Part shown: piece after piece, positions 48,301-60,259 of the stretch | Position numbering within the stretch: the first letter of the stretch is position 1 | Layout of the letters: the number at the start of each line of letters is the position of its first letter | Source of the DNA: Isoetes taiwanensis | Taxonomy: Eukaryota > Streptophyta > Lycopodiopsida > Isoetales > Isoetaceae | Assembly (NCBI GenBank): GCA_021234155.1 | Contig: JAJEKV010000017.1 | Span: 425,467-489,466, forward strand | Direction: 5' to 3' | DNA: 64,000 nt | The notes under the pieces: generated by a model | Database searches by the model: none | What the model saw: the letters and a program-made list of their open reading frames with translations, nothing else | What the model was told of the DNA's origin: nothing | Position numbers and translations under genes: made by a program

Positions 48301-51100
48301 CCTAAAACGACAGCGCACAAAGACTATAGTGAACAAATCATGGTGAAAATCAAGATTCACAGCATCGAAATAGAAAATACATACCACTTTGGGTGTCTTT
48401 CGTATTTGCTGTGGTAGCTTTGGAAGTATATTGGACAAGATAGCAAGAAGATCTATAATATTAAAGGCATTATCATGATGAGAGTTACAGTTCATTGTAA
48501 AGAAAAATAATGTTTACCTTCCGAGGAGAAGAAGAATTGGAGCTTGACTATTTTAAAAATTTGGCCAGCTTCCTGTTATGAAAAATTTAATGATATTTAA
48601 TGGGAAATTTTTCCTTAGATAAGTAAATTGGAAGAAATTTATTTCTAAATGTATCAAATCCTGCTCTAAAGGACAAGTCACTTGGATCCAGGGAACTAAG
48701 CATCATAATTTATCATATTATGGCTTGTTTTCTTTCTAGAAATATTTATCACCAAGTTATGTCTGCTGGTTACATTGTAGTATGTTCAGCAAATGCAACA
48801 TGCTTTCACATGCATGGCACTGCACCACCATTACCAGCTTTTATGTCAATTCACTAACGTCAGTTCCATTCTCAAAAGATGTGCCAAAATCTTCTTCCCA
48901 ACATGCCAACAGCTACAATAAGCTATAGGATATCCACATTCTGTTATACTAAAAAGAAGCACTATCCTAGAGATCCTGGTGCGATGGCCATGATTAATCC
49001 TAGTTATAGTTTTCATGTGCATCTTGCCAGTGTTTTGATACTGGTAATAGTTATGGTTTTATACCTGGCCAGTATCTTGATACTGGTAATAAGCTGGGCT
49101 CTGAATTGAGAACTCTAAACATGTCGGAGAGCAACCTGTTAACCGAATCATCCAATACCAAAATCAGCTCAGTAAATTCAAATTAGTTTCTGTACAAAAG
49201 CATTGACATATGATCATTAAATACATTTCAGGATTCAAAATGTTTCCAACCTACTTATATGTAGGATGCAACAGTAGATAAGAAAGTGATTGTTCAAGCA
49301 TATGATAAAGAGGACAGGCTATGGTGTTAGACATTCGAACATTGACTAAAAGATGAACTAACCAACAGTGCAACAGCACCAACAGAATTATGGTCAACAT
49401 AAAACATAATGTTTTAATCTAGATCATATCTTTTGAGTAAGAATCATAAAAATTACATTTGGCTGCATGCCGATAATGGCAACAATGGAATCAGACCAGA
49501 TGTTCTAGGTAGTTATTTTTGATTCAAAGCAATGCATTATACAGCACATTTGCCTATATCACAACTAACCTCAGAAAATTTTGGGTAAACCTACCTCCCA
49601 TACTCATTTCTCTTGTTCATTTTTGAGTTCTTTACAATAAGTGTCAAGAATCTTACAAATATAATTCACAACATCCCGATATTCCAGATCAACAATATGG
49701 GCACTTTTATCAGCTTCCTGCACGAATTTTAAATTGAGTGAGCTTTCTAGATCATGCAAGAAAGGACTATGAGTGATCGAGTTAGGAGTTTACATATTCT
49801 TGATGCGTAAAAAGGATTTCACTGGCTGCATAAAAGCTAACATGGTTCAAGCCAAAATGTACCCACTTATCCTCTTCTAGGGATGCAATGCAGTCATTGA
49901 CAATTATTTGGAGCGCTACGAAAGAGTAGACCCTGTCCATTATTTATTACATCGCTGTTAGTAGAAGTAGTAATTGACGCCATGATATTGAGTACTTACG
50001 TGCGTAGTTTCCCCATGGACTCATTAACCAGATGAACGAAACTTCTGATCTCGGTAATAATATTTGGCTTCTTCATTTTCTGAAGGGACAGTATCGTCTC
50101 CTTTGCCCTCTTATCTTTTACGGAGTCAAGAAGCTCGGGGTTCCTTTTTGACAACCTATGTAGTATTTCTGAAATACTCGCTTGCAAGTGGAAATCTCCG
50201 CACTTTGGCAAGAGTACCTTGAAAAGTTTATAACTGAGAAAAGAAAAGGTATTAACAGAAGGCAAATGATGAGGGTTGCCATTGAAATTATTTTACCATT
50301 CGACCACATTTGCTAAAACCGCTTCCTGGTTATTTGGGGACTTAGTTATGAGAGCACATAAAGTCTCAATAGCAGCTCGCTGGAGTCTTACAGAGGGCAA
50401 TTTTGTGGTTGAAAGAATCAAAAGACGGGGAACGAAGAATTTTCCGCAGAAAATCTTTCCTGCTACATTCAGAAACGTGAATGCATAGGAACCCATTATT
50501 CGCTGGCATTGTGAGAATATAACACTAACCTTCTGCATGCTCACTAATATCCTCTATCAAGAACAGGAGCTCCAGTATAGAAGACGACACCTCAACTTTA
50601 GAATAATCTTTGGCAAGCAAACTGTCGTAAGTCGCCGCCAGTGTTTTAATGAACGAATCATTCTGAATCAAAATGCTTGCGAATGATGCTGTGGATCTTT
50701 GTAATCTCTTAAGGACACGTTGGAACTGAACATAATCTTCTTTTTGCTCATTCCCAATCTGCACCTGCACGACGAAACAGAGTTGTAGATCAAAAATCTT
50801 GCATCAACATTCTGACCTTTCCCACAACTCCAAGATTATCACCACATATTCTTTTTCAGCTAAAGATGAGTTCTTGAATTTCATCCTAGCTTATTTCAAC
50901 ATACAATTCTTGCAGGAACGACTACAAAACCAGAGCAAGAAATTGTGCACCTTCTGATAAAAGTTGTATAATCCTCGAAAAAGCTTGTCAGGCAAGGAAT
51001 TTTGACTGGCAGCCGTAGTACCAAGGAAGGGCACGATGTCATTTAGATCGACGAAGCTGTCCTTCTTGTGCCCCGCCATTTCTAAAGCTTCGTCTTTCAT
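45373..51100 (-). CDS. SYCP2/ASY3-type meiotic chromosome axis protein
   Basis: Sixteen exons fit GT-AG sites with consistent phases (about 1,072 codons): 51,100-50,951; 50,764-50,530; 50,462-50,297; 50,233-50,000; 49,932-49,794; 49,717-49,595; 48,572-48,518; 48,452-48,385; 48,301-46,991; 46,925-46,850; 46,769-46,632; 46,561-46,507; 46,069-45,920; 45,854-45,796; 45,724-45,590; 45,497-45,373 (TAA). Several introns are only 65-85 bases. Residues ~50-250 form an ARM-like helical region (LEDISEH-like turn; FVPRLLILS; GDFHLQASISEILHRLS; RSFVHLVNESMGKLRT) followed by VYSFVALQIIV and WVHFGLNHVSFYA, matching the N-terminal ARM-like and Spt16M-like parts of animal SYCP2. The middle (exon 9) is hydrophilic and disordered. 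The C-terminus (from VITLFADLLVKFKQKV to SQMQQKNQQLLADTEK) is a heptad coiled coil, as in SYCP2 and plant ASY3, which build the axis core with HORMA proteins. Two in-frame stops: TGA 49,604-49,606 (exon 6) and TAG 47,561-47,563 (exon 9). Exon 1 could also start at the internal ATG (MAGHKK). Confidence 0.75.
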
Positions 51101-51281
51101 CTTTGAGATATTAAGTCGTAGGTGGCATGGTACATGGCATGACGTGGCAATGTCCCACGTAGCTCGACATTTTGGCATCCCAAAATATCCCTATTGAAAG
51201 AAAAATAGCATCTTCAATATCGTTGATTTGCTCCAGAAGAACATATCGATATGATAGTTGGGTCGCCATAATTTTGCTGGC

Positions 51282-51640
51282 CTAATTTAAGGGTGTCACG
51301 TCCCTTACAACAACAAAATGGGCCGATTTCGGTTGAACCAATATAAAATTGTTGATAAAATGTGACACGTCGCGCTTCCCAACTATCATTTGTTGAAGTA
51401 AGTTGGTGTTGTGCAGTATCTTTGATCTAGTAATCAGCAATGGACTAATGCAGTGGCCGTCCTCTCGCAAACACACTTGCATGCAGAAGAACCAAGGGGG
51501 GCGGATCTAGTGTCGTGGGACTATGTATTGGTGGCAGCACATGATATGCATATTGTCAAGAACTTCCGAATGGGAACAGATAGTAGAGATGAGGAGGTGG
51601 ACTCAGACCACCTACCACTCTACTTGCAACTAGCTTAGCA
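51282..51640 (+). mobile_element. LINE-type endonuclease (EEP) fragment
   Basis: 51,453-51,638 reads ADLVSWDYVLVA...HIVKNFRMGTDSRDEE then DSDHLPLYLQLA and stop. The terminal SDHLPLYLQL matches the final catalytic SDH motif of exonuclease-endonuclease-phosphatase domains in non-LTR retrotransposons. No RT follows, so it is a fragment. Confidence 0.5.
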
Positions 51641-52262
51641 GGTTCTCTCAACGTCCTATGCTGCACCCCCTCGCGTGCCTCAGTTGTGACTAGACTATAA
51701 ACACGTAGAGGCTTATGAAAAAAGAACGTTTATACGAAAGGAAATTGTATTTAAGAAAACGAAAGTGTGATCCTTTAGTTCCATAACTTTATAAAGCAAG
51801 TTCATATTCAAGTCTCTTTCTTAAAAAGCTACCATGTTTACTCTTATGTTATATTGTTTTTTTCATTGTCAATGGCTTGTCCATTAATATAAGCAGGTAG
51901 TTTCATATCCACATGTTATCAGTTGGATTCTAGCTCTTCACGAAATATTGATAGATACCCCAAATCCATATGTAGCTAAATAAACAAACCATCTGGATAC
52001 GAGCATATCTTTCTCTCTAAGTATTTAAACTCAATAAATGCAGTAATTAAAACTTTGAATACTTAGCATACTGTAAACAAAGAGTGATATATTAGAAACT
52101 TTAGATGCATAAGAGTAGGATTCAGCATAAGCCATACACCACAAAGCACATGGCCACAGTATTTTATCGTACATAAACATTGTGCTAGAAGACACCCTTA
52201 GCATGTAGGAAAGGCAAGTAAATCACATGCAAATATAGAAAATATGTCCAGGTAAATCAAAC

Positions 52263-52506
52263 CTGAACGTTCTCGAATTCAAACTCAGAGTCATCCTTCT
52301 ATGTATCAGGAACACTATTCCTGAAGCTGGAGCCAGCCTGCCTATGCTCATCCCCATTAGTTTTACTCATATATCCTTGCCTATGAGCACCAGATCCATT
52401 ATTATAGAACCAGGGGCGCTTAGACCGAGCATTTCTCCCTGAATCCATGCAAACTTCCTCAGGCTTCAAGGCAATCACGGAATTCAGCAGCGAGCCAAAC
52501 CTCCTC
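52263..52506 (-). pseudogene. Single exon-like fragment ending in NVQ/GT
   Basis: From an acceptor-like TATTCTAG the frame reads RRFGSLLNSVIALKPEEV, then NARSKRPWFYNN, to FEFENVQ at CAG/GTTTGA. One in-frame TAG (52,299-52,301) lies where CAG would give TQKDD. The exon end resembles the IQPNQ/GTTTGA border of the retroelement leader ORF. Family not recognised. Confidence 0.35.
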
Positions 52507-52509
52507 TAG

Positions 52510-54300
52510 AATACTTTCTTCATTGGACATATTATCCTTGAGATAATAAGACTCGTGGCATTTATTCCCACCCATATCTCTGTACCGTTTAGGTCAGAGA
52601 TGCCAGCTTACAGCATATATGCCCAATGCATAAAATCCATAGAAATCTAGACCCCTAAATCAGAGTAAGTGTGCTAAATCCGGCCAATGTCTTATGGAGA
52701 ACCCTAAGTCAAGTAGCTGTCTCAATACAAGTGTCAGATAAACTAACCTTAAGAAGCAGTCTGTGTACCCAGATTTGATATCTCACGTTGTTTCCTATCC
52801 CAATACGCTAAGTCATAGCCTTGTATCACAGGACCAGCCTCGACTCGTGCCTAGCGCCAGTATGGTGCCGGAACATATGGTACCTTAAAATCCAGCTGTG
52901 GTAGATCATATAAAGAATACGAAAGTTCCACATTACCTGATGTATTTCGATATTCATACCAACCATATTATAATACAAACAAGAAGAATCATTTTAATTG
53001 CATTAGTTTCATATTGCCATCACATAAATACACAAAAATCTGACATTCTGGTCACTAGTGCAAGTGTTCCCTTAGTCCACAATAATACATACATCAATTT
53101 TCATGGAGCAATAGTTTGCTATTTATCACTTATCAGCCAATGACAAGCATAAAAAAAATAAAAATAAAAACGTAAAGCGAAAGTTTGGTTTAAACGCTGA
53201 AAATAAGTTCAGCGTGTTTTAAATCTTAACTTCAAGCGTGGCGAATAAGTTTATCCTTCGGCGTGTTTATAAGTTTTCAATAAAAGCGAAGCAGGTTATT
53301 TCGCCTATTCAATTATGCGAAGATTTTTTTATATAACCGCGGCATTGTTTCGAGTTTTTTGCGCAGAAAGAGGTAAGTCTCCTGCGTCCTGCCCCACAAA
53401 CTATGCCCTTTTTTTGCTTTTTCTTAGTTTTTCTTGGTTTTTAGCCAAATTTAGTTAGGTTTTGTTTGTTGTTTCTTCTTTTAAGTCTAGGTGGAGTCCA
53501 TGGTTAGGCCCCCGCCTGTTGCCCCCCTCCACTGAGGGGCGTGACGATGGCGAGCGTCTTGTTCTACGGACGAAGCCATGCTTAATTGTTTGAAGTAAAA
53601 CTACAAAAATAACAGAAAGAATAAAAATAGAAAGAAAAAATTGAAACAGAAACTTTCGTTACCTACCATTAATAGTGTTAGGGAGTTGAAGAGAGATCTA
53701 GTGTTAGTCTTTCGGCGAGTCCTAGGCTTAGGTAGTGATCCTTGCCTGGTGTGCCACGATTGAATTGTTGCATGCCGAGGGTGGTGTCATTGCCGTCGAG
53801 GATAGCTAGGGTCGACCTTTCATTGAGGTGTATAGCCCTCTTCTGGCCCCGTTGTTGGCTTCGGTCATGCGGTGTCGAAAGGTGGGTATTCTACTCTCAT
53901 GGAAGGCTATGCGGATATCTTAATAAGCTATACCCTAGTTTCTGATGGTGTTATTGACGAAAGTCCAACACTAATATAGGGACTGGCGTATGTATTATTA
54001 AGTATCCGTTCGGCCTTGTCTTTTGGAAAAAGCTTGATCTGGTCAAGTGTGATATGTTGAGTTGAGTTTGCCAACCTCTATGAGGGAGCTTCCTAGTAGC
54101 TGGATCAGATTATAATTTGAAGCTGTCAAAGAGAATGAGGAAAGTGCATTTCTAGGCTCCCTATAACTGTAGAACTTGAAACATAGTAGAGTGACGTGAA
54201 TCTTAGTGAATTAGTTTATTTTTTTGCCAGACTTTGAGGTATTGTTGCTGCTTTGCTATTGTTGGCATCCGGATAGCTAGACAGTTTCCTCTAAAACTGC
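52510..54300. other. Intergenic, no gene recognised
   Basis: 53,160-53,350 has several GCGAA/GCGTGTTT modules (AAAGCGAAA, TTCAGCGTGTTTTAA, TTCGGCGTGTTTATAAG) forming a degenerate repeat. 53,480-53,580 is GC-rich (CCCCCCTCCACTGAGGGGC, with a CCCTC/GAGGG stem). Confidence 0.4.
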
Positions 54301-54856
54301 CATGAATCCACAAGAGTTAGAAATACTTAGGCTAGAAGCAGAGCCCACATCAGCCCAGAAGCCGAGTCCTCTACTGTGATACAGAGGAAAAGATCAAGAC
54401 CGCAACAATCATGGTCTTCCTTAAGAGCCTCCTTGATGAACTGGCTTTATGAGCGAATTTGTGCTGCCACTCCTTTTGAGTTAGAGTTGATTACTACCAC
54501 AGTAGAAGGGTGGCTAGACTTCCACTCAGCTCTCATGAAAGATGCTGAGAGAGCTTTTGGGCCTCGAATGATAGAGCTAGAGCCTAGAAAGGGTGATTCT
54601 GAAAGGTATGTCTGGATAGATGGTAATGTATCTCGCATGACTGGAAATATGGTTCATGCGGTAGCAAATTTGACGGGTCCACGCCTAAGGGAGGATCTAA
54701 AAGATAAGGCTATTGCATGGAATACAGCTTGGATTAATCGAAAGCTTAGAAAGGAAAACCATCAAACACCCCACCTGGTTAAGAAAGTGTTGGCACAAAC
54801 AATTAGAGCCAAACGTCCAGTCTGATGAGACCGGTAAAGAGTGGGAAAAAAGAAAA
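54301..54856 (+). pseudogene. 5' part of a kinase-like locus interrupted by a transposon
   Basis: ATG at 54,302 begins MNPQELEILRLEAEP, shifts frame once near 54,350 and continues in the frame 54,376-54,825 (SLMNWLYERICAATPFELE, GWLDFHSALMKDAERAFG, DSERYVWIDGNVSRM). Near 54,800 the next frame over reads SDETGKEWEKRK up to the transposon border. Removing the TIR-bounded insert lets this last frame continue into RTAAKIIWFAMIDSSQIVN at 58,485. Unknown domain; linkage to the kinase-like part is inferred from position. Confidence 0.4.
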
Positions 54857-55009
54857 AACCATCATTCAATTAAATTGGGATTATGTCTATTCCAAAATCG
54901 CGCCGTATAAGCCTTTTATTGACCATTATATTGAATTAACCACACTTTTGCACTGAGTTCATTTTCGGGCTAGGAAGATGCATTTTATGTTGAAATGCAA
55001 AGGCATCCA

Positions 55010-55500
55010 AATATTCGGTTTAAATGAAAAGGATGATGCCAAAGGAAAGGAAATTGTACTTTATACTCGGGTCGATTGGAAAAACAAAAAGGTCAAGATC
55101 CTGAACCTATAATAAGCTTTAAAGTTGTTTCTAAGGTTACAACATTTAAGGTTATTATAAGTTAATATATTATAGGTTAACTTATTACTATTATAGATTA
55201 AGTTATTATAGGTTATTAAGGTTATTATTAAGGTTAACTTTCATTTAAGAACATGTTAGGGAGATGTTATTTGGATATGCTAACTTACTATAGGTTTTTA
55301 TGCATTTTAGGTCAATGGCATGCAAAATGCTAAATCCCCCAAGGCCCCCAATGATGGTGATCAAGGCAAGGATGACAAAGATGATGGCAAAGGAAAGGAA
55401 AAGACCTCAAATGAAAAGGATGATGCCAAAGGAAAGGAAATTGTACTTTATACTCGAAAGTCGATTGGAAAACAAAAGGTCAAGATCCCGCATGCATGCA
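55010..55500 (+). repeat. Internal duplication within the transposon
   Basis: About 85 bases beginning GAAAAGGATGATGCCAAAGG at 55,025-55,105 recur at 55,410-55,490 with small differences (CTCGGGTCG versus CTCGAAAGTCG). The second lies in an exon-like ORF (KDDKDDGKGKEK, IVLYTRKSIGKQKVK). Confidence 0.7.
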
Positions 55501-55979
55501 ACATGAGAGAGAGGCGATGGGAGAAGGGATTATTGTTCTAGCAGATCCTATCAATGCAAAGTGAATGATGAAAGATTAGGGGAGGACAGGTTAGGTGTGG
55601 CAATCTCAAAATTATATGACAATTGGAAGGAAAAGGGTTGAGGCAAACAAGAATGCCTTGCTTGTGTGAAGCAACTAGAGGTTCCAACTATTGTTGCATG
55701 GCCTAGGGGCCGATATTCAACCGGAGGGGGAACTACACGTTTCCTATAGATGTAGAACCATTGTCAATAATGTTCACCGCAGTGTAGCAAGAGGCCACTT
55801 CCAACTTTCAAATATTATCCCACCAAAAGATGCAAGTCGATTATGATTGTTCTCGAAGCCTTGATGAAGGTTAGAGGAAGTGAATGTTGTTGGGCCCTCG
55901 TATTAGAATGTTCACAATAGAGGAGATGGTGGCGGACAAAGAGCTACATATCAGGGAACATAAGTGTGATAGCGAGGAG

Positions 55980-57780
55980 GAATTTCATGTACACCATATT
56001 TGGCTATGCAATTGAGGATGAAAGATCAAAGAAGAAAAAAGATTCCCATTGAATGGAAAGTGGATATGTTCAAAAGTATGGATGGCTATACATGGAATTC
56101 CAACCTCTTCTTGGCACAACCTGGCAAAAGAGACATGAAAATGGTAGTAAAATTGCATTGCATGGGAACAACGGCCCTGGTAAGGCCTACCTCAAGAACT
56201 ATAGCTGCAAAGGAAATATTTGAAAGATATGTGGATTTCAATGCAGAGAAAACATGTCACATAAGAGTAAGAAGGATGAACAGGGGTAGAGTTATTGTTG
56301 AAAAGAGATTGCCATCCCATTGTACCCGAAAGAGCATATTAGAGGAAATAAATGCATTGCTTAGGGAACTTGGAGTGGCCTCTATATCCCAGCCCGTTTT
56401 TTAGTAGGCTATGGAATAAGCATTTCAAGCATGTGACCATAGCAACTTCAAACAACTTTGCCAAGTGCAATTTATGTGCTAAGCTGAAGGAGACACTAGA
56501 TAAGGCATCAGTGCAACCAAGTCTAAGGGCAAAGATAAGGGAACATATGAAGGACCATATGATGCCAGATCAACTATCATGTAGATCAACTTATGGGATG
56601 TGGAGGACCTTATACGCAATGGAACCTAATAACTATCTATGTATTATACATGATAAAATGGACCAACGAAGACTTGTCTTCCACAATTCAAGTACATTTC
56701 TAAGTCATGTGGAAGATCATACCCTTTCTGATTTCAATGGATGGGGCAATATTGCATGGGCAGTCTCGGACCTATTATGGCCATTTCGGTTTAGAGTTGT
56801 GGAGTGATGGTCCAGATTTTCACATTGGGAGTATCATGAGGTGTTTAAGAAACTATGAGAAGGGTTACAATGGTCACCCCTACGAGGTTCCTCTGACTAG
56901 CCAGGCACTACATAGTGCATTGTTGGATGGAACCCCTAATAGTATTGAAAAGTTTAGCAAGGCAAGATTTAGGAGGAATGGACCTAATGAACATGTTGGA
57001 GCTTCAACATCTCGTGCTAAACCTCGAGATGCCTTGAGAAAGCTCCTCTTGCAACTAGATAATTGTCTTTGGTCAAAATAAGAACGGTGGATGTTTTCTT
57101 TCCTATCCTACTTTAATGAGTTGTGGGTATTTTTGAAAGAGTCAATTTGGAGTTCCTAATGCCCGGACATACTCATGAGGATGTGGATGCATTATTTGGA
57201 AAATATAGTCATGTATTGAGGCAATGACGGTTACCAACTTTCCGAGGCTATTGGAAATATTTCATGGATGTACAAATCCATCTCCTATAGGATCTATCAT
57301 AGAAGAAGTGCTTGATTGGAAGAGTTTTGTGGATGGTTATGCTCTCGACATGGAAGGTCATTCTAGACCTCTTCAATTTACTTTTTGGGTGAGAGAAGGG
57401 ATTCCAATCATGCAATGGAAAATGAGACCTTGAGGAGGAGATGTGGAGAGGTGGGGCAGAAATTTGGTGCGAGGGGATGCAAATGGCAAGCCTATGATAC
57501 CTCTGGTCAACCAAAAGCTCTAAAACCAAATGAAGAAGTCAAGCAATTGGGCTTGACTAAGGATGACATCAATGACTACATCAAGCATTGGCAAACTAAT
57601 TCAGATGACACTAATCGTGCATTGATAGATTATTGGAAGAAGGTGATCAACTTGTTGGATGAGGTAGACACATCCTCGGAAGATTTGAAAGAAGGGTGGT
57701 TCCCTAAAAGTAAGTGGAAAACATTAATGGTGTGGACGAAGATGATGGTACCATTAGTAGCATTGTGAAGGCATATGCTC
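55980..57780 (+). pseudogene. DUF7869-family transposon protein (decayed)
   Basis: Pieces in order on plus: 56,000-56,404 (FERYVDFNAEKTCHIRVRRM, SILEEINALLRELG), 56,352-56,807 (RLWNKHFKHVTIATSNNFAKC then LCAKLKET, YLCIIHDKMDQRRLVF), 56,707-57,081 (GLELWSDGPDFHIGSIMRCL), and in another frame LEFLMPGHTHEDVDALFGKY with GHTHEDVDALFG at 57,165-57,200. The C-rich NFAKCNLC, the D-x-MDQ motif and GHTHEDVD are the hallmarks I associate with DUF7869 proteins, widespread transposon-like proteins in fungi, oomycetes and plants with an RNase H-like core. Frameshifts near 56,390, 56,790 and 57,080 and stops show it is inactive. C-terminal pieces (57,385-57,768, LGLTKDDINDYIKHWQ) may be the tail. Confidence 0.6.
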
Positions 57781-58483
57781 CTCCTCAATCGATAAACACT
57801 ATGTTGGTCCTAAGAAGGATAGGCCAAAATATCTAGGCATGGATTGTTATGAACCTTCTACTGACGTGGAGTGCCACCAATTTGTAGTAGTAAAGCCAAC
57901 AGATCTAGAGACCTATCCACTGTGGTTGGGATGGACTATCTCGGATATTTGCAAAGAAGAAGGTGATGTTAACTTCAATAAGGGTCTTGGCGTGGAATGG
58001 TGGTGTCGGTACATCGGTTGAGTAATGTCACCGATAAAGAAAGATATTCAGATTGTTGGACAAAGAGGTGGAGGAGAAATCCAAGTGATCGATCTTTGGC
58101 TAGACATTGAAACCGTATTGTACTCGTGGACTCCAAAAACTATTCCTAGTAAAAAGCATGAGAGTTACAATACCTCAGGATGTAAGGAATAAGGTTCTCA
58201 TATCCTTGGGGATGCTAGTGGAAAAATGAAAAACAGTTACTATGTATCTTTTCTACAGTTAATAAAAGTTGTGTACTACTTGAGTTCCATGATATATGAT
58301 TTTGTAATTTGAAGTTAAGGTGTGAATTTATATTCAGTAATGTGTGATTATATGTTAACGTCTATTCTAGTCTAAGGGCAACAAAGTTATTAAAAAAGTG
58401 AATTTAACAAAGTTACTAAAAAAGTGCAATATAAAATTTATCCCAAAATTAAGACATAATCCCAATTTAATTGAATGATGGTT

Positions 58484-58881
58484 AAAAAGGACAGCTGCAA
58501 AGATTATCTGGTTTGCAATGATAGATTCTTCTCAGATAGTTAACAGGACTAGAAGGGTCTGGAACATATGGGGTGGTGTACAAATGGCATATCTTGGGTT
58601 CTAGTTTTCTTAAAGACGAGCCTTACTATGTAAAGTCTCAGAATGACCATGTGGGGCTAGGTACTGCGAGCCCCGATGTGATTGTAAAGGCCATGATGAA
58701 AAATATGAGGGAGTCGCAAATGCAGATTAGACATGGCTCTATTATACGTTGCATTGGTCGTACAACTGGATTGGAAAGAACAGGGCTGATATTTCCTTAT
58801 TGGAATGGGGGTTCTTGTGCATCTCTTTTTATACATCATGGAGATAATGACTTTGTGAGGCATGCATTTAAAAGATTATGA
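58484..58881 (+). pseudogene. Protein kinase-like N-lobe fragment after the transposon
   Basis: 58,550-58,880 reads GLEGSGTYGVVYKWH (glycine-rich loop), later DVIVKAMMKNMRE (VxVK lysine position), H.SIIRCIG and LIFPYWNGGSCASL (hinge-like), stopping at TGA after HAFKRL. This is the order of a kinase N-lobe; the C-lobe is absent downstream. Just before it, another frame is open from the transposon edge (RTAAKIIWFAMIDSSQ). Acceptor-like TTCTCAG and GTTAACAG precede the glycine loop, so it may be a separate exon. Confidence 0.45.
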
Positions 58882-59479
58882 TATACGCCTAATGTGGAGG
58901 TTGACGTATTTAAGCTTGAGCAATGCAGGAAGAAAGAGGTCACATTTACCTTCGTTTTCAACGAATAGATGGTAAATGGACTTCTAGAGCTAGGTGACAA
59001 GTGTCCTAGGTAGTTAAGAACTGCCAGTTTCTCGCCTATTTGTAGCTTAGCATTTAGTTTTCTCACATCAGCGCTTCTGTGTGCATCTCCGTTCTGGAAT
59101 TTTCCCTTAGCTCACTTGCCCAGATCCTTAGTTGCTTGATCATTTCTATTCTCTTCGTTTTCTCTTGCTTACGATTTTTCCAGAGCATCTATGTTTCTTT
59201 GTTTGCTTGGCCATAGTCTGTCGCTTGCTACCTTTTCTCAGTTCCATTTTGTCACACTCTTCCTGGCGGCATAGAATTCGTGCTCTTTCTAGGGTTGTTG
59301 TTGAAGAAATTACACTTCTCCTCTGATAATCGACATCTGCTGGGTTTTCACAGTTCAACAAAGGAAAAGTTTGATTCTTAGGGTCGGCCCAAGAAGAGCA
59401 TATTGGTTTTTTATTAGGGCCGCAGTCCAGCAGCGAGCCATTCTTGGCCTTTTTATTAAGCAACAGAGCTGAATTTTGT

Positions 59480-59960
59480 TAGTACAAGATAAGCCGTTTC
59501 TTATACCACACATGCCATCTGTAATCAGAACTAGGTTTTCATCTGTGATTTGAAGAGACTTTGTTCCACTGGTTTGCGGCAGGTGTAAGAGGACCGCTAC
59601 CATAAAAGGAATCGGTTTTAGAAGGTGCTTGGTTTGGGGCTGCAACAGAGGTTTTGATCGCATCCTTCTTAGAAGCAGTCTTGTTGACATCAGACCAGTG
59701 CCAAGAAATCTGTCAGTCCAGTTTCAATAGTTATCTTCAAGTTTTTCAATACTATATATGGGGACATTATTTTTGCCAGAGCCAGTATTATACTCCCAAA
59801 AGATGACTGCACTTTTGCTAGCCCAGTGCTAGGCTTCAATTTTCTGAATATGGCTTTGGCTTTCAGCAAGCTTTGTGATGTGAATTAGATGGCATCACAA
59901 ATTTCGGGATCCTGGCCTTTTGTCATTGAACTCTTCTTTTTCAAACGATCTATGCCTATA
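59480..59960 (-). pseudogene. Decayed unidentified coding segment
   Basis: One minus-strand frame reads FEKEEFNDKRPGSRN, then LAESQSHIQKIEA, TAG, HWASKSAVIFWEYNTGSG, VPIYSIEKLEDNY, TGA, NWTDRFLGTG; a second open piece (TASKKDAIKTSVAAPNQAP, FYGSGPLTPAANQWN) follows. Stops are TGA and TAG only. Not recognised. Confidence 0.3.
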
Positions 59961-60259
59961 CTGCATCAGTGTTTATTCGACATTTCTTCAACATTTCCAT
60001 ATTTGTTACAATTGTGCAACTAGGAGCAGAGGATAGAGGATGATGTCAAACTAGCCCATTCCAGATGGCTAGCACAACTTTCAATACAAGGACACCATTC
60101 TTTGAAGATGGTGCTGAATGCAAGAATTCAAAGCAGGGGATACGGCTTCTCATTGCAGAAGTTCTGCAGATAAGTTTTGATCTTGTTAGTTTTAATTATT
60201 TTAGGCAACATTTTTACTCAAATTTAAGTCATGTGTTACAGGTGCTCCCAAGGGCATAG

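Larger units (their letters stand above)
54857..58483 (+). mobile_element. DNA transposon with exact 32-bp terminal inverted repeats, DUF7869-type gene
   Basis: 54,857-54,888 and 58,452-58,483 are exact inverted copies (32 of 32), starting AACCATCATTC at the outer edges. Flanks are A-rich, so a target duplication (AAAA or AAAAA) cannot be resolved. Inside is a decayed gene on the same strand with the GHTHEDVDALFG motif. The TIRs plus that gene make an autonomous-type but inactivated DNA transposon. Confidence 0.65.

Noticed and set aside
59132-59463. Minus-strand K/R-rich ORF and its plus-strand partner
   Set aside because: No recognisable domain or splice context; kept only as intergenic next to the decayed segment.
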